The notes: generated from the sequence alone by a model not told the origin. 64,000 nucleotides of DNA from Impatiens glandulifera (GCF_907164915.1 NC_061863.1:5572340-5636339), one strand, 5' to 3'; numbered from the stretch's first letter, positions 11,690 to 23,261 are shown. Numbers and translations: made by a program.

Positions 11690-12320
11690 GAATGTCCCTA
11701 GAGTCGTCGGAAAATGTGCACGACTATAAAGTCACCAAACTTGCAGATCTAGGCTTTGAATGTTCGTATTTTGCATTCTGCTCGATTTTTGAAATTCTGA
11801 AGGGAAATAATTTTAACAATATCGAAAATTTAAGTTTTAAAAACTAGGCTTTATAGATAACTCCATAACTTATGATCCCGTGTCGAATCATCTATAAGAG
11901 ATTGAGATTTTAATGGGAAATCATTATAGTCATATTTTAAAAAAAAAAAATCGATTTTAGTTCAATTAAACCTCACAACTTGAGAGTCACCATCTCAATT
12001 TTACAAAAAATGGAAATGTGGCGAATCTTAATTCGTGAGTTTTAATTGAACTAAATTTAAAAAATTAAATAGGCTTACGATAACTTCCCATTAAAATCAC
12101 AATCTCACAAATTCGACATGGATAGTAAGTTATAGGATCATCAAGAAAACCTTGTTTTCTACTATAAATTTTCAATCACTTTAACAATTAATTCCCCTCA
12201 CATTTCAAAAATCGACTATAATGCAAAATTCTCTAAACATTCGTAAGTCCGGATTTGCAAGCTTGACGACATTTATTGTCGTGTACAGTTTTTTGGCGAC
12301 TCTGCTGAGTACATTCGACG
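11690..12320. repeat. Long imperfect inverted repeat
   Basis: The left arm, about 11700-11990, reads as the complement of about 12020-12315. Examples are 'ttttgcattctgctcgattt' against 'ttttgcattatagtcgattt', and 'cgactataaagtcaccaaactt' in part against 'cgacaataaatgtcgtcaagct'. The centre lies near 12000. A further inverted match, 'gctctcaattgga' at 11454, pairs with 12373-12385. Confidence 0.7.
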
Positions 12321-12929
12321 TATAGCTTGAAAGTTGATCTTGGCCCAAATGTTGAAGTAGTATAGGTATACATCCAATTGAGAGCACCCCTTGCAGCGGT
12401 TTAAGGACTTTCCTTGTCAGTGACACAACACTCTCTCTTAAGTTATTCTCAACTTTAGAACAAAAATCCAAATAGTCAATTCTACCAAGTCGTTGCCTTA
12501 TCTTGTCACGTCAAACTTTTGGTTCGTTATATGACTACTATATATGTAAATAAGTGTATGAATATAGTTATACAAAAATAAAAATGTTTTTACGCCATTT
12601 TTTATAATTTGACAAAAAAAATGATAAATTGAGAAAATAAATGCTAGAACATTTATTTTCTAGAATTAAGACTAATTCTAGAGAGAATAATAGGTCTTAT
12701 TATTAGAACATGTTAGAAAGGAAGATTAATTTGAGAAAGAGGAAGGCTATAAAGGAAGACTAATTCTAGAGATTGAAAGAATATAAAATTTAATTATAAC
12801 ATGCTAGAATAGTGACTAATTTCAAGAAAAATCTAAAATCAAGAAAATGGACTAATTGAAAAAATTTAAGAAAACTTAGAATCTAAAAAAGAGAAAAGTT
12901 TAACTAGTTCTTATGTGTGTCTTCCATAC

Positions 12930-13970
12930 TCACATCACGATGTTGATGTTAGATGCTATGAGAGTTGTTAGCCAATGTGCAAGGAAGTTTGAAGAAGGGA
13001 GATTGCAATGCAACACTTATGGCCTAAACAACATCTTACGACTTTGGAGAGAGCACGATTATATCACAACCTCATGTCAGAAATGAGTAGAAAATGGAAC
13101 AATAATGATGCTTAGGCCCCATCCTATTTACATCTAAAGTTAGTATTAGAATCAATGTCCTTGAAGAAGGTGATAAAAGAGGAATTGGACTATATCAAGG
13201 CGGATGCAGACATGATACTTAAACGCAATTACATTGACTTCAACAAATTCCACAATCTCGTAGGTAAAAATGAAGACATTACGAACATCCCTAACGTTTA
13301 CTTATAATGATGACGATCCTCATTACACACTACATGTTGGCTCTTATCGTGAATCAACCTTCTTCGAAAGTCCTTGAAGTTTCTTATACTCTAAAGGAAG
13401 GACAATATGACATCTCGAGATTGGTGATAGTAAAAACACTCATGAGTCTTAATGAGACATTTCCAGGTCGAATGTCTAGACGAGGTTTGCCTATGGTTCT
13501 ATGCATATGGGCTCTTGAGAAGATATTTCTTGCCCAAGTCCCCATCACTACAATCTTTTAGCACAGATGTCCAGAGAAACGCCTTGAAGCAATTAAGACT
13601 CGTGTAGTGATCGAAGACAATAAGCCCTTTCGGAATTTGATGTCATGGTACAAAATAGACCAAACGGTATACTTTATGGACAAGCAACATATCTTCATGT
13701 TGTGCGGATTGAATCAAACAATGCCGTACTTCACCACGCAAAGTGGAATGCTACTAGTAATGAGAAGCAAGTCTTTCGAATGAACTTTAACGTCCATTTT
13801 AACGTCCATCGAGGGACCTATCCACTTCAAGCTCTATCAGAAATTCAGAATTATCTAAAAAAGTGGAATGTTGCTAGTAAACTCAAGGTCTTCTCGAGCG
13901 CGCCAGTTCCTAGAGCTATTGTCGAAGTGTCAGCCAAAAGAAGAAAGAGGCCAAGACAAGAGGACTAAAG
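12930..13970 (+). pseudogene. Degenerate retroelement-like ORF
   Basis: A broken coding region; its longest open part is 13645-13968 (MVQNRPNGILYGQATYL..., ending in KKWNVASKLKVFSS and a basic KRRKRPRQED tail). Earlier fragments include LNNILRLWREHDYI near 13020. There is no recognisable catalytic motif. Position within the remnant suggests a gag-like or captured open reading frame, but this is inference. Confidence 0.35.
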
Positions 13971-14415
13971 AAGAAGACGAAGACTTAGATTAAATTTTAT
14001 TTTTTTTCATGTTTCTTTTTATTATTTCGAACTTACGAACAACATTGTAACGAGAGGATGAGGAATGCATGATTGTGAGTTTGGTTTTATTCACATGCTT
14101 AGGAAATTAAATAAAACAACTCATTCTATTTTACTCATCATATCTACGCATTATCTATATGTTACAAATGAAAAAATGAGCGTCTATTGTGATTATAAGA
14201 AATACGTGCATACAAGTAACGCATTACTTGTTTTATCTTGACGAAGCTTTGGACTTATCCTACTCTTTTAAATGTAGAACTATCATTCACAAAGGGGACT
14301 CTACGTTATCCGGTTTCAGGTCGTTTCGTCAAAGCAATGACTAACAACTAATAGTGAAGAGAAACCTACTCCTAGTCGAAGGATAGTTCGATTCACCACT
14401 ATTGAGATATAAGCC

Positions 14416-14880
14416 ATGGCCAGTAAAGCTGATTTGAAGGCCTTAAAAGACAAAATATATTATCTCATGAATCGAATTAAGTCGATGATTCTCCATACTA
14501 GTCAACAAACACATCCACACACCTGTACTAATCCAAACCCATTAGTCTAAACTATCCAAACTAGAGGTAATGATGAGAATGTTGAAGACGAAGATTGGGC
14601 CAATTTAGATGAGGAAGCCAAGGCAGAAGCGGATAGATCAGTTGGCATGGATCAACCAGCTCCAAAAGAGTGAAGAGGCAGTCGCGGAGTATGATGATGA
14701 GGTTAAAGAGGTTAACAAGAAAGTAAGAGAGGGGAGACGACTCAGGATGTAGATGGTGGGATCCCTTCGTGGACATGTTGGCTCAAGAACAGAAAAAGTC
14801 TCTAATCAAGAAGAAGATGAGTCAGATGAGGAAGGTACAAGATGATATTTTGAAGAGGTTGAAATTCATTCACGAAACTC
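14416..14880 (+). pseudogene. Degenerate gag-like ORF
   Basis: It opens with MASKADLKALKDKIYYLMNR, a coiled-coil-like start seen in many plant gag leaders, then an acidic stretch (NVEDEDWANLDEEAKAEADR). Stop codons break it. A long run of G, A and AT-rich codons continues to 14880 without a domain. I infer a retroelement origin from the neighbouring motifs. Confidence 0.3.
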
Positions 14881-16034
14881 CAAGTAGTTTATAACTTAGA
14901 GTTCTAAATTACATTCGGACACGATCTCTCCTTGTTATGAGAATACGTAGGCATACTGTCATGGATTCGGTTCTAATAAAAATTCAAAATTCAAAATATT
15001 TCAACTCCCCAAGAAACAAAAAAATAAAACATAACTCCTTAGCACGAGAGTCCAAAATAAATCACTCAACGTTCAACTCGAAATAACAAAAATGCTAACT
15101 CGAATCATGATTTATCTGTGATGCAATTCGGAACTACGTTTGGACTTAATTTCTTCTTTTATGATAATACGTAGGCAGTCTGTCACACGCTCGATCCCAA
15201 TATATCAAAAAGAACAAAACTCCAATGTCAACACTAGGGGCATTTTAAAAATGAAAATCCATCACATCCTTAGCAAGTTTAAAGTCACGGGTTTTAGAAG
15301 CTTTAAAACTTTAATCCCAACAGAGTTTAAGTCAAAGGGTTATCCCAACAAAAACTTAAACTACAACATACCCACTATAAGACGTAACAAAATTCATGCA
15401 TGATTTCTCTTTTCATTAGAATATGTATGCAGCTTGTCACGAGTTCGGTCCTAACAAAACAAAAAATACAAAATCCTTATATCAACACTGGGACGTTTTT
15501 TATTAAAATAAAAATAATTTAAAAACAAAACAAAGCTCAATTCGAAATTAACTCTGCAACATCGACTCAAAGTTTCAAACGTTGACAAATTGAATGGTCA
15601 TCCCACGCAGAAACTTAAAAACCAAGAAATTTCCAAAAAAAAAGATTAAATAGAAGGGTCTTCCATGCAGAAGTTTAAGTCGTGTTTGATAGCTTGACTT
15701 ATTACTTACTTAATTGAATATATAAATGACTTATTTAAAATAAGTAAGTTTAATAACACATATTTATAATTATTTGTTACTATAGACTTAATGAAAATAT
15801 GTTAAAAATAATAAGCTAAAATATTAATCTTATTTTAAGAGTGGAAAAAAATGTTAAACACGACTACTCTAAAAAAATGTCATTAAAAAATACTACTTTA
15901 TCCTTTTAATTTTAATAAAATTATGTTATATTTTATTTTATTTGATCACAATTTATCTAATTATTTTTACGAGATTATTTTCAAATATTCTAAAATAAAA
16001 ATATAATTATAAATAACCCAATTATAAACTAGAA

Positions 16035-16038
<4 letters not shown>

Positions 16039-16094
<56 letters not shown>
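16039..16094. repeat. (AT)n microsatellite
   Basis: About 56 bases of uninterrupted AT dinucleotide. Confidence 0.95.
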
Positions 16095-16099
<5 letters not shown>

Positions 16100-17829
16100 A
16101 TTAGTATTATTTTTATTTTATTTTTTCATATTATAAGTACAGAAAAAAAAATTCTTTAATAATAATTTCTTTAATTATTTTTTACAAAATTATTTTCAAA
16201 CATAATCAAATAAAAATATGATTATAACCAAACTAATTATAAAATAAAAAATAATATATATATATATATATATATATATTTACGGTTATATATAAAATTA
16301 AAGTCATATTATTTTTTCAATTTTTTCTTAAACAATTTTTTTTTATAATTCATCTAATTATTTTTATAATATTATTTTCAAACATTATAAAATAAATATA
16401 TACTAGTTAACAAAATATAATATTTATTTTAATTATTTTTTATTTAATATATTAAATTATATACTTTAATATATTTTTATTAACTAATATAATTAATATA
16501 TATAAGGGTATAATAGTATTGTATTTTTTCACATAATAATTTTAGATATTATCAAATTAATTAAAATAATGAATACATAAATTTCAGATGTTCCTATTTG
16601 TTAATTTAATTTTTTATCTCTTAATATTGAAATAATTAAGTATTTAGAATTCAGTATTTTAGCTAAATTGGTTTATTTGAAAGAAAAAAAAAACTAAAGC
16701 CGTAAAAGTTAAAAGTTGGTAGATGAAAATTGAAGCATTGCTAAATAGCCTGAATTAGGCTTGCTCCTATATTGGGTAACTTTAAAAAAAAAAAAATTGC
16801 TGAATTGGAATTGCTGAAGATAACATGGTTGCATGAGTATTGATTGATGTTTTATTGACTTATTTTGTGTCTAATCTACTAAATTTTTTCTTTAAATGAG
16901 CATATAAAAATAATAATTAACAGTTTAATAAATAGTTAATTAGTTAGTTTAAAACTATTAATTAATTTTAATAGTTGTTAATTAATATTGAAACTCATGT
17001 ATAATGGAGAGTTGTAGTTGTTTGAATTACAATTTCAATAATAATACAATTCTCAGTTTATCTATTTCTCTTCAAGATTTAATACAAAATCAAATTTTCT
17101 GACATTACACTTTTAAATTAAATAAAAAAAATTGTAATAAGAATGAAGACTATAAAATGATCTTGCTAGAACAAACAATGTAATGTCGATGCAAGACATT
17201 GAATTATGGTAATAGGATTAAGGTTGAAGATATCCATTTGTTTGGATTTGAACTATGTAAATGTTTTTCATCCTAACAGCAAAAAGAGTCGTATATTGTC
17301 AGCATTCTTGATTATCCTATATTCGAGTCGGCCATATTATTTTCTTAACCCGCGTGATTAATCCTATTTCGAAAGAATTGTGAACTCAATGTTCTAAACA
17401 AAGTAAAAATTGGTGTGAGATTTCATATTGTGGCAAATGGATCGTCTATCTATCTATAGATTAATTTTTTATTATGTGATTAATTATATACACCCAAATG
17501 TACATATAGCTTCACTTTATTATATGATTAATTTTGAGTAGCTAATAAATATTTTGGTAAAAATATTTAAAAGATATTAATATATAAATAAAATAAAAGA
17601 TAATTATTTAAAATATAATGTATTTTATATTTTAGTTAATGAATTGAGTAATATAATATATGAGAGAGTGAAATGATGTTTAATTTACTTGTATTAATGA
17701 AATAATTTAAAAAAAAAAAATTAATATCTATATTTTTTATTTAATTGTTAGAAAAATAAACTTATTATTTAAAACTATTTTTAAGATAGTATAGATAATA
17801 CTTTTCTTATTAATCCTATAATGTAAAAG

Positions 17830-17985
17830 AGAAATGATTGGGAGAGAATTTGAAAGAGGAAATGGAGAAGGGAATGATGTGGTGAAATTTGATTAGTCAA
17901 AAAAATAACAAAATTTCTCTTTCTTCTCCCTCCTCACTTTTTATCTTTTTTTAATCAAATTCACTTACTATCACTCCTCATAAAC
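17830..17985. mobile_element. MITE-like foldback element, copy 1
   Basis: The left end 'atgattgggagagaatttg' and the complement of the right end ('ggagtgatagtaagtgaatttg') form an imperfect inverted repeat around a TTTCT-rich centre. A second copy with the same layout lies at 30222-30390. The target duplication is unclear because the flanks are AT-rich. Confidence 0.45.
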
Positions 17986-18413
17986 AATGTAAAAATAATA
18001 AATTTATAATTATATATAAATTAATTTAAAGTCAAAGAATGTTTAAAAAAATAATTAATTAAACAAAATTCTCTCCCTTGACTTTTAAAAAATAATTACT
18101 TTCTATTTTAATTAATTAAATAAATAATTGAAAAATATAATGCCTCACATCTAATGGAATGTTAATTTAAATTTGTTTATTTTTGACATAAATATTAGAT
18201 CATCTTAATTTAATAAAAAACATAAATATTTATCATTCTCTATTGTTAATTCTAGATTCTCTCAATAATTAAAATTTTCATATTATAAAAATTACTAAAA
18301 GTATTTGAAAAATAAAAAGGAAAGGAAAAGAAAATCAAATTTGATATTAATGCTAGATTATAAATACATTAGTGTCACCCCTTTCTTTGTGTACATTCTC
18401 TTTAATCATACTT

Positions 18414-18417
<4 letters not shown>

Positions 18418-18494
<77 letters not shown>
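18418..18494. repeat. (TA)n microsatellite
   Basis: About 77 bases of TA dinucleotide. Confidence 0.95.
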
Positions 18495-18496
<2 letters not shown>

Positions 18497-18599
18497 AGTG
18501 AAGTTAGTTTTTCAATTACAACAAAATTAAAGGATCAAATTGTCATTTATCTTCAAATGATATTAATTTTCCAAAAAAAACAAGATAATTTATTATTGA

Positions 18600-19580
18600 G
18601 TATTCATCGGTTTGATTTTTGGGTTATTCGAGTTTTTCGGTTCGGGTTCTTCGATTTCTTTTTTCTTTTAGCCAATTCGAAAACCGAACAGAATTCGAAT
18701 AAATTTTATTAAAACCGAATTCGAACCGAATTCAATTTTTTTATTGTTAAATTTTAAATTCGAATTATTATAATTAAAACAAAATTTAAATTTTTTTCAA
18801 TTAAATTATAAAATACAATTAAACTAACATAAAAACAAATTACATGTATTATTATATCATAATTATCATATTTAAAATATAATTCATCATTAAATAAAAC
18901 ATCAACTAGCCATAGATCATCACATCATTATTCTTTGACCACCAAAATTTAGATCAAAATTTAGATGTTTCATTAAACATAACCTCATTGGACTCTGATA
19001 TCAATGATTTCAATTCTGCAATAAATTGAAAAAAATATATTATACAACTTATTCAACTTATAAAATATACTAATAATTAAATAAGAGATAATAAAAAATT
19101 ACCTTGTTCAAATTTTTCAAGCTCCTCCATGATTTCTTCTATGTTTATTGGAGATTCACAAAAACGAATCCAATTTTGTCTACATATCAATGCTGTGCAA
19201 TTTTAAGAGTTAAAAGAACTCCTAAATACATCAAAAAAATTCCTTTGGTATTAAATACCGACTCTGAAGCAACCGTAGAAATGAGAATAGCTAAAATATC
19301 ACGAGCAAATAATGATTCATCAATGAATTCAAAAATTCGAGTTGGGGTAAGTTTAAAAAAAAATTATAAAACAAAACGGTGGCATAATTTTTTTTTCTTA
19401 TTTTCTATTAGTTTGAAAATAAAATAATTGATTAAAATGAAATTTTTTAAAAGTAATTGTTTTTATAGGTAGGCTAAGCGTCCATGGGTGTACTATCGAC
19501 TATCCATCAACTATAAAATTTGATTCCTTAGTATTGATTCGGATTCGTGTTATTTAACTAACTCGGATATTTAAATGTTT
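18600..19580 (-). mobile_element. Truncated Ac-like hAT element
   Basis: The block is bounded on one side by a 'tcggttcgggttcttcg'/'aaccgaattcgaaccgaatt' region common in plant hAT relics. On the other side is a 'gtccatgggtgtact' string. Between them the minus strand retains the C-terminal transposase piece listed next. Exact ends and target duplication could not be fixed. Confidence 0.45.
19145..19350 (-). pseudogene. hAT transposase C-terminal fragment
   Basis: The minus strand reads LTPTRIFEFIDESLFARDIL, then AILISTVASESVFNT, and stops after ...LTLKIAQH. ARDILAIPISTVASES is the signature of the Ac/Tam3 (RICESLEEPER-type) hAT dimerisation domain, which holds transposase subunits together. 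A further piece after the stop (near 19110-19140) reads as the usual acidic tail (EELEKFEQ) in another frame. Nothing of the N-terminal zinc finger or catalytic part is visible, so this is a dead fragment. Confidence 0.75.
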
Positions 19581-19950
19581 TGTGATGATTTTGAGGTAAA
19601 AAAAAATTTAGATAATAATAATTTAAAATAAAAATATTTTAATATTTTAGTTAATAAAGAAAATAATATGCTAAAAAAGAAAAAAGTTAACTTAATATAT
19701 TTTAGTTATGAATTCAAATAAATAAAGTGGTTGAAAAAATAAAATAAAATAAAAAAGTATATATCTTCACCCTTTTTCCTTTTTTTTTCAAGAATTATTT
19801 TGTATATTTTCTCAATTCTAAAAAATAGTTAATGGATATTTTCTAATATTATATTTTATTAATTAACTTATTAAATTTAAAAAAGGAAATAACAATTTTA
19901 TTTAAATAAAGTGCTCCATTTGAGCTAAATTTGTATGGATTTACACAACG

Positions 19951-19963
19951 GCAGGTTCTAGGG
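19951..19963. repeat. 13-bp direct repeat, left flank of Pack element
   Basis: gcaggttctaggg lies directly before the left inverted end and recurs directly after the right end at 24032-24044. The paralogous empty site near 3520 has one copy ('actggttctagg'). That makes it a target-site duplication, unusually long for the known TIR superfamilies unless part of it is coincidental. Confidence 0.8.
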
Positions 19964-20488
19964 AAATTTGATAATATGACCCTAAAAACCTAACTATTTT
20001 GTTTTTTAACCTCACTAAATTTGGTTTTGTTTTTTAACCTTTTTTTATAATTTTTTCCAATTATACCCCTGATAACCTTTTCATTTTTTAATTTTTTTTT
20101 TTTTTTTTCTTTCTTTTTCTTTCTTTCTTTTCTTTTCTTTTCTTTTCCTTCATTTTCCCCCATTTCCTTTCTTTCTTCCCGTTTTCCTCTTCCCCTGAAG
20201 CCGCGGCGACCGTTGGCTTTCCCCGAGCATCCCGACCATTCTTCCGGTCCCTTTCTTCCTGCCGAGCATCCCGACGATCGCCAAGCCACAGCCGGACAAT
20301 CTCCAAGCACCAGCCGGACGTTTTTCGTTTCTCGTTCTCGTTTGAATCCTTCAGAGACCTGAGGTTAGTTCTCCTTTCTCGTTCTAATCATTTAGTTTAG
20401 TTTAGGGATTAATGATTGCTGCAATATGCCTAGATTACTGAAGTTTAGTTTAGGGATTGCTTCATTTCGGAAATGCTTAGTTAGTTTA
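19964..20488. repeat. Left terminal inverted repeat
   Basis: About 525 bp. From outside in there is an AT-rich end, a pyrimidine-rich tract (20085-20150, purine-rich on the other strand), a CpG-rich island (20190-20310 with 'gccgcggcgaccg', 'cccgacgatcgcc'), and a 'tagtttagggatt' region that leads into the minisatellite. It appears nearly identical to the complement of 23508-24031, implying a young insertion or active homogenisation. Confidence 0.9.
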
Positions 20489-20800
20489 GGGTTTGGGCTT
20501 GGGCTTGGGCGTGGGGCGTGGGGCGTGGGGCGTGGGGCGTGGGGCTTGGGCTTGAGCGGGGGGCTTGGGCGTGGGGCTTGGGCGTGGGGCGTGGGGCGTG
20601 GGGCGTGGGGCGTGGGGCGTGGGGCTTGGGGCTTGGGCGTGGGGCGGCGTGGGGCGTGGGGCGTGGGGCGTGGGGCGTGGGCGTGGGCGTGGGCGTGGGC
20701 GTGGGCGTGGGCGTGGGGCTTGGGCGTGGGCTGAGGCTTGGGCGTTGGGCTTGGGCGTGGGGCGTGGGGCGTGGGCGTGGGCTTGAGCTTGAGCGTGGAT
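20489..20800. repeat. G-rich minisatellite, left arm
   Basis: Tandem GCGTGGG heptamers and GCGTGG hexamers with interspersed CTTGGGC units, G-rich on the plus strand. Runs of three to four G at regular spacing could form G-quadruplexes. Open reading frames through it encode only Gly/Ala/Trp or Pro/His/Arg repeats and are not genes. Confidence 0.95.
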
Positions 20801-20804
20801 CATG

Positions 20805-21462
20805 TTCCCAGGCTATACTTGTGTCTGCTACTGGCTGGGCAAATGCAGCAACCATAGATGTCATCTATGATTTACTACACATAAAGAGTCGCGATGACAT
20901 TCCTGTTGGTGTAGGAGATGTACTTCCAATGAACCAATCTGACTCTATTTTCTCGGCTGTTGGTGATTGCAAGTACACTCAAGCTATCCCTAATGGATTA
21001 GTACACCCTTTATGAAGACGCCCGAAGCTTTTCTAGCTAAACGATTACTGTCTCGTCTATACAAGCTGCAACAAAAGAAACACAGATATCAACATGTGGT
21101 AAGTTGACATCCATTCATTGGTTGGTTACACTAGTTTGTATACAATAAATAATTGGCATTTGTTTATGTTATTCTGCAGGGCATGTTTTTAGGTGAAATA
21201 TTAGGTGCAGTAGTAATGGCTGGCGACCGGTCTCAAATTTATAGAGAAGTCTGTTGTAGTAATGGCAATGGGATTAGAATCTGAAGATGGGCAGACAATT
21301 ATTACTGATGCTAATATGAAAAAAATGGTTAGAATTTTGGAAAATGTGGATTCAATTGCATGCTATGATCATTTTGTGGCTCGGCTAGCCGACAGACAAC
21401 AATCGGCAGTTGTTGGAAGTCTTGAGGAACAGAAACAAACTTGGAGCAAACCACCCAAGTGA
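20805..21462 (+). pseudogene. Captured nucleoside hydrolase (NSH3-like) fragment
   Basis: Three exon pieces of an inosine-uridine-type nucleoside hydrolase, resembling the second hydrolase domain of plant NSH3, an extracellular enzyme that splits nucleosides into base and ribose. Piece 1 (20812-21014) has [20 protein letters not shown] and DDIPVGVGD. Piece 2 (21015-21098) has TPEAFLAKRLLSRLYKLQQ and ends at a GTAAGT donor; the exons normally between pieces 1 and 2 are gone, leaving a stop. Piece 3 (from 21180, after TTCTGCAG) has FLGEILGAVVMAGD, a frameshift, then QSAVVGSLEEQKQTWSKPP and a stop at 21460-21462. The catalytic N-terminal Asp cluster is absent. It is a transposon passenger with no function as an enzyme. 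Identification is by recalled family motifs. Confidence 0.82.
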
Positions 21463-21515
21463 ACCTACAATCGGTTAGACAAAGTTGTGAACCTACAATC
21501 GGTTAGACAAAGTTT
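21461..21515. repeat. Short tandem duplication
   Basis: 'gaacctacaatcggttagac' plus 'aaagtt' occurs twice, at about 21461 and 21489, just after the hydrolase stop codon. Confidence 0.85.
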
Positions 21516-22021
21516 CAGCTTAGCAAATTTGTTGGAATTTTGTATGCTTATTTTAGTTTGTTATTCAGTGGATTATTATATTCTGTCTCATGAAATTAGT
21601 TTGTATTAATTATGATACTAAATCTAAGTTTCATTTTTAGCTAATTATTAACAAGTAACTTGAATCTTAAACTTAGTTAACATATATAATTAATAGATGG
21701 ATCTGGAAATGAATACAAACAGCAGAGCAGTTAGTGTTATCCAGTTCATACTTGTTTCATTACGCGTCCTCTTCCTTATTACACTTTCATTTTCTTTTCT
21801 CAAAAGATCAATAATAATATAAATAAGGAAATCATATTGAAATCTGAAATAAACATACAAATATAATTAATTAATATAAGATTAAGACATCATTCATTGG
21901 TCGGCAATAGATAAGACTTTGTTTTGTTCTAAAACAGGGGAGGCCAAACATTAGGGCATTGATTTATAATACATAAGTAGTAAGTAATCTAATAACATAT
22001 TATTATTATTATTATTACATG
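21516..22021. other. Interior of Pack element, putative 3' flanks
   Basis: AT-rich sequence between the two captured, converging fragments. It is probably their 3' untranslated and intergenic sequence. No other coding content is seen. Confidence 0.4.
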
Positions 22022-22900
22022 TCAATCAAGTCTTCTTAACAAATACTCAACTTGAACTTCCTTTGTCAATGGCATGATCCAATCTCCATACAAATCCCCA
22101 ACCAAGTTTGGTTTTATTCTGTAATTCGGATCTGAACCTGAAACCAGTTCATCTCCCTGATTAATCACCACTTCTTGACCATGAGTTTTCGATTTTATCT
22201 CCACCATTCTCTTCACTGCTTCTTCAACCATTGGATATGTAAGTAAATCCATCAGCCATTTTCGGTCCTACAACAAAGACAATATCAAAAGTTCATTAAT
22301 TGACCTCTATTGTAACAACTAACAGGAACTTTATGTAAGTGCTCCCACACACTTAGTTGTGCTTTTATTGCACTTGTATAGTCCTCGGGCGAAGCTCGAA
22401 ACTTAGCCTCTGCTACAAATTTCCCATATTGAATTCTCTTCGAAAGGGCCTGGAAGAAGAATTGACACGAATTCGTCAAATTGATCAATGGGGATACCAT
22501 ATCTATATCTATATCTTTATAGATATACCTGAAGACAAATTGTGTCACATACTGCTGTTGATCCACAATTACCATCATCTCCTTCCTTAACCAATCTGGG
22601 AAGAAGGTTTTTAAAGTACATATATATCCCATACTTTCCTGTTAATATTGATCAGGCGACCAATTAGATGAAGAACCTGACAAAGAACCAGCATAAGATC
22701 AACTAGATGAATGATGAACACTAAATATTGAACTAGTTTACCTGTGGATACTTTAAAGGTGGATACACGAGCATGAAGCTTCTCAGTTTCTTTGACCATA
22801 AACTCAACCAAAGACCCGCTAAACCCATCAACTGGAAAAGCATTAGGATCATTCAATAATCCTAATGGATGAGTCACATTAGAGTTAAGGACAACCATTT
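22022..22900 (-). pseudogene. Captured chorismate mutase fragment
   Basis: On the minus strand, most of a plant chorismate mutase (chorismate to prephenate, first step to Phe and Tyr) can be read exon by exon. About 22740-22890: NDPNAFPVDGFSGSLVEFMV and KETEKLHARV. About 22529-22665: ININRKVWDIY, then after a 4-base insertion FKNLLPRLVKEGDDGN and AVCDTICLQ followed by a GT donor. 22367-22449: ALSKRIQYGKFVAEAKFR, whose normal GT donor is lost. 22022-22267: LLTYPMVEEAVKR and GDWIMPLTKEVQVEYLLRRLD-type C-terminus with a TGA stop. The N-terminal exon is absent and the frame is broken, so it is a pseudogene. Absence of an obvious transit peptide fits a CM2 or CM1 origin equally. Confidence 0.88.
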
Positions 22901-23261
22901 GTGAAACATGCGCACTGTAAAGCTTTGAGTTCCCTTAAAGAAAACAAGAATTACAATAAAATTAGCTATAATCTCCACAGTGGCTTCACCAAAAACTGAA
23001 GAAGAATCATGTTCAATCCAAATATGGGCTGTTCTCTACCATCGGTTGCATGCAAATGACATATAGAGTAATAAATGACTGAAAAAACAGCTTTGTGCAT
23101 GATCCTCCGGCCAGGTGAAACCATTTTAGTTTTTAATATTCCTATACTCTTCTAGCTAGATTAGCAAACACAAGAGGATTGTGAGAAATGATAATACACA
23201 AGAAGCTATCTTAACTTGTAAGAACTTCACAACAGAAATTCAATTCTTCTATTGGAAAATT
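22901..23261. other. Interior of Pack element, no gene
   Basis: This lies between the chorismate mutase fragment and the right minisatellite. No reading frame that I can assign; it may be upstream sequence of the captured mutase. Confidence 0.4.

Larger units (their letters stand above)
11440..15680 (+). mobile_element. Remnant of an LTR retrotransposon
   Basis: Several hallmarks occur in order. An inverted-repeat region (11690-12320) looks like LTR sequence. 'tggcgactctgctgagta' (near 12294) resembles the start of the internal region of many plant retroelements ('ggcgactctgctgggg'). Two broken reading-frame zones follow (12930-13970 and 14416-14880). Then come three copies of the plant retroelement motif 'tacgtaggcag' or close variants (near 14946, 15169 and 15423), each followed by a 'ctgtcac...tcggtcct'-like string. 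No reverse transcriptase, integrase or RNase H survives, so superfamily is uncertain (Gypsy-like by feel). Boundaries are approximate. Confidence 0.55.
15681..18600. other. AT-rich intergenic DNA with microsatellites
   Basis: There is no gene. It contains pure (AT)n runs at 16039-16094, 16253-16279 and 18418-18494, poly(A/T) tracts, and one small foldback element described separately. Confidence 0.6.

Noticed and set aside
12205..12471. Minus-strand ORF of 88 codons
   Set aside because: It lies in the inverted-repeat LTR-like sequence and shows no domain; its plus strand carries a retroelement leader motif.
18305..18712. ORF with a long Tyr-Ile run
   Set aside because: It is created by the (TA)n microsatellite.
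19990..20310. Lys/Glu-rich reading frames in the two transposon arms (also 23686-24005)
   Set aside because: They run through the purine-rich tract and CpG island and exist because the arms are inverted copies. Conservation follows the DNA arm, not a protein.
20426..21015. Open reading frames on both strands through the left G-rich minisatellite (Gly-Ala-Trp or Pro-Arg-His repeats)
   Set aside because: They are translations of a heptamer/hexamer array. Only the part after 20811 has real homology, and it belongs to the captured hydrolase.
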